Shown in pieces: positions 33,895-34,061 of a DNA stretch of 34,061 nucleotides. Each line of letters begins with the position of its first letter. The stretch's first letter is position 1. Source of the stretch: Desulfobacteraceae bacterium (GTDB taxonomy: Bacteria; Desulfobacterota; Desulfobacteria; Desulfobacterales; Desulfosarcinaceae); contig JAAERL010000175.1 of the NCBI GenBank assembly GCA_024230435.1, forward strand, positions 1-34,061. Direction: 5' to 3'. The notes under the pieces were generated by a model that worked only from the letters and a program-made list of their open reading frames with translations, was not told the origin of the DNA and did not search any database. The translations under genes and the position numbers were made by a program.

Positions 33895-34061
33895 CTAAGC
33901 GTAGCGTAGGGTGGCCCCTGTGTCAGGATGGATGCCGCTATTCTGGTTTTCGATATATCGCTTAATTACCGATAATGAAGCGCCACCAGCCGATACAATG
34001 CAGTAGGATCGAGACCATAGAACAGGCTTCCAATAAAATTTTTTTAGATGTTCGGCAAACT
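33895..34061 (-). mobile_element. tnpA: IS200/IS605 Y1 transposase (TnpA), C-terminal part only
   Basis: The frame enters from the right edge and ends with TAG at 33895-33897. The 55 visible residues include KKFYWKPVLWSRSYCIVSAG and then IKRYIENQ. That is the C-terminal helix of HUH/Y1 transposases with the nucleophilic Tyr and, four residues on, the Gln metal ligand. The HUH motif lies outside the window. These enzymes cut and join single-stranded DNA at subterminal hairpins. The frame abuts the truncated FkbM gene. A REP-associated (RAYT) transposase is possible. No TnpB is visible in the window. Confidence 0.8.

Noticed and set aside
1-34061. tRNA, rRNA or CRISPR array
   Set aside because: No T-arm (GTTCGANNC) in a cloverleaf context, no rRNA-like sequence and no regularly spaced repeats were found in the intergenic regions.

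Overview
The window looks like a chromosomal segment of a sulfate-reducing-type Desulfobacterota bacterium (Desulfobacterales-like). This is inferred from gene content and order: a small FmdB-type zinc-ribbon gene translationally linked to hemC, followed by a fused cobA-hemD gene; a YhaO/YhaN-type SbcCD pair; and many secreted or membrane proteins of unknown function. No rRNA, tRNA or CRISPR array was seen, and taxonomy cannot be fixed from the sequence alone.

Layout. Positions 1-6250 are an AT-rich, accessory-looking stretch. It holds the 3' end of a secreted SMP-30/gluconolactonase-like protein, unknown exported or membrane proteins, a MATE exporter flanked by two small two-helix membrane proteins, and an RHH-type protein. 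Positions 6197-6908 are a compact metalloregulator unit: promoter, operator, ArsR repressor, a second operator, a Cys-rich coiled-coil protein and a terminator. Positions 7006-15549 are a nucleoside uptake and salvage locus. Cytidine deaminase (plus strand) converges on a seven-gene minus-strand operon: pyrimidine-nucleoside phosphorylase, deoxyribose-phosphate aldolase, phosphopentomutase, a BMP-family nucleoside-binding lipoprotein, a double ABC ATPase and two permeases. Imported pyrimidine nucleosides would be deaminated and phosphorolysed, and the pentose phosphate funnelled to glyceraldehyde-3-phosphate and acetaldehyde.

Positions 15980-18592 carry an HU protein, 3-methyladenine DNA glycosylase I and an NhaP-type Na+/H+ antiporter. 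Positions 18669-20793 carry overlapping genes for glucosyl-3-phosphoglycerate synthase and an M20-like protein that has lost its catalytic glutamates, suggesting a compatible-solute locus. A radical SAM protein follows. Then comes the tetrapyrrole cluster (FmdB-like, hemC, cobA-hemD), then the divergent SbcD-like nuclease and YhaN-like ATPase, then a KdnB-like 8-oxidase. The right end is again AT-rich: a TPR protein, a YcgR-like PilZ protein, and an FkbM methyltransferase pseudogene broken by an in-frame amber codon and abutting the 3' end of an IS200/IS605 Y1 transposase that runs off the window.

Non-coding structure is notable. There is a three-member MITE-like palindromic repeat family (1864-2036, 5771-5830, 31281-31442), a two-member REP-like hairpin family (3207-3260, 18611-18670), a perfect 42-bp palindrome (15781-15822), and duplicated inverted operators around arsR.
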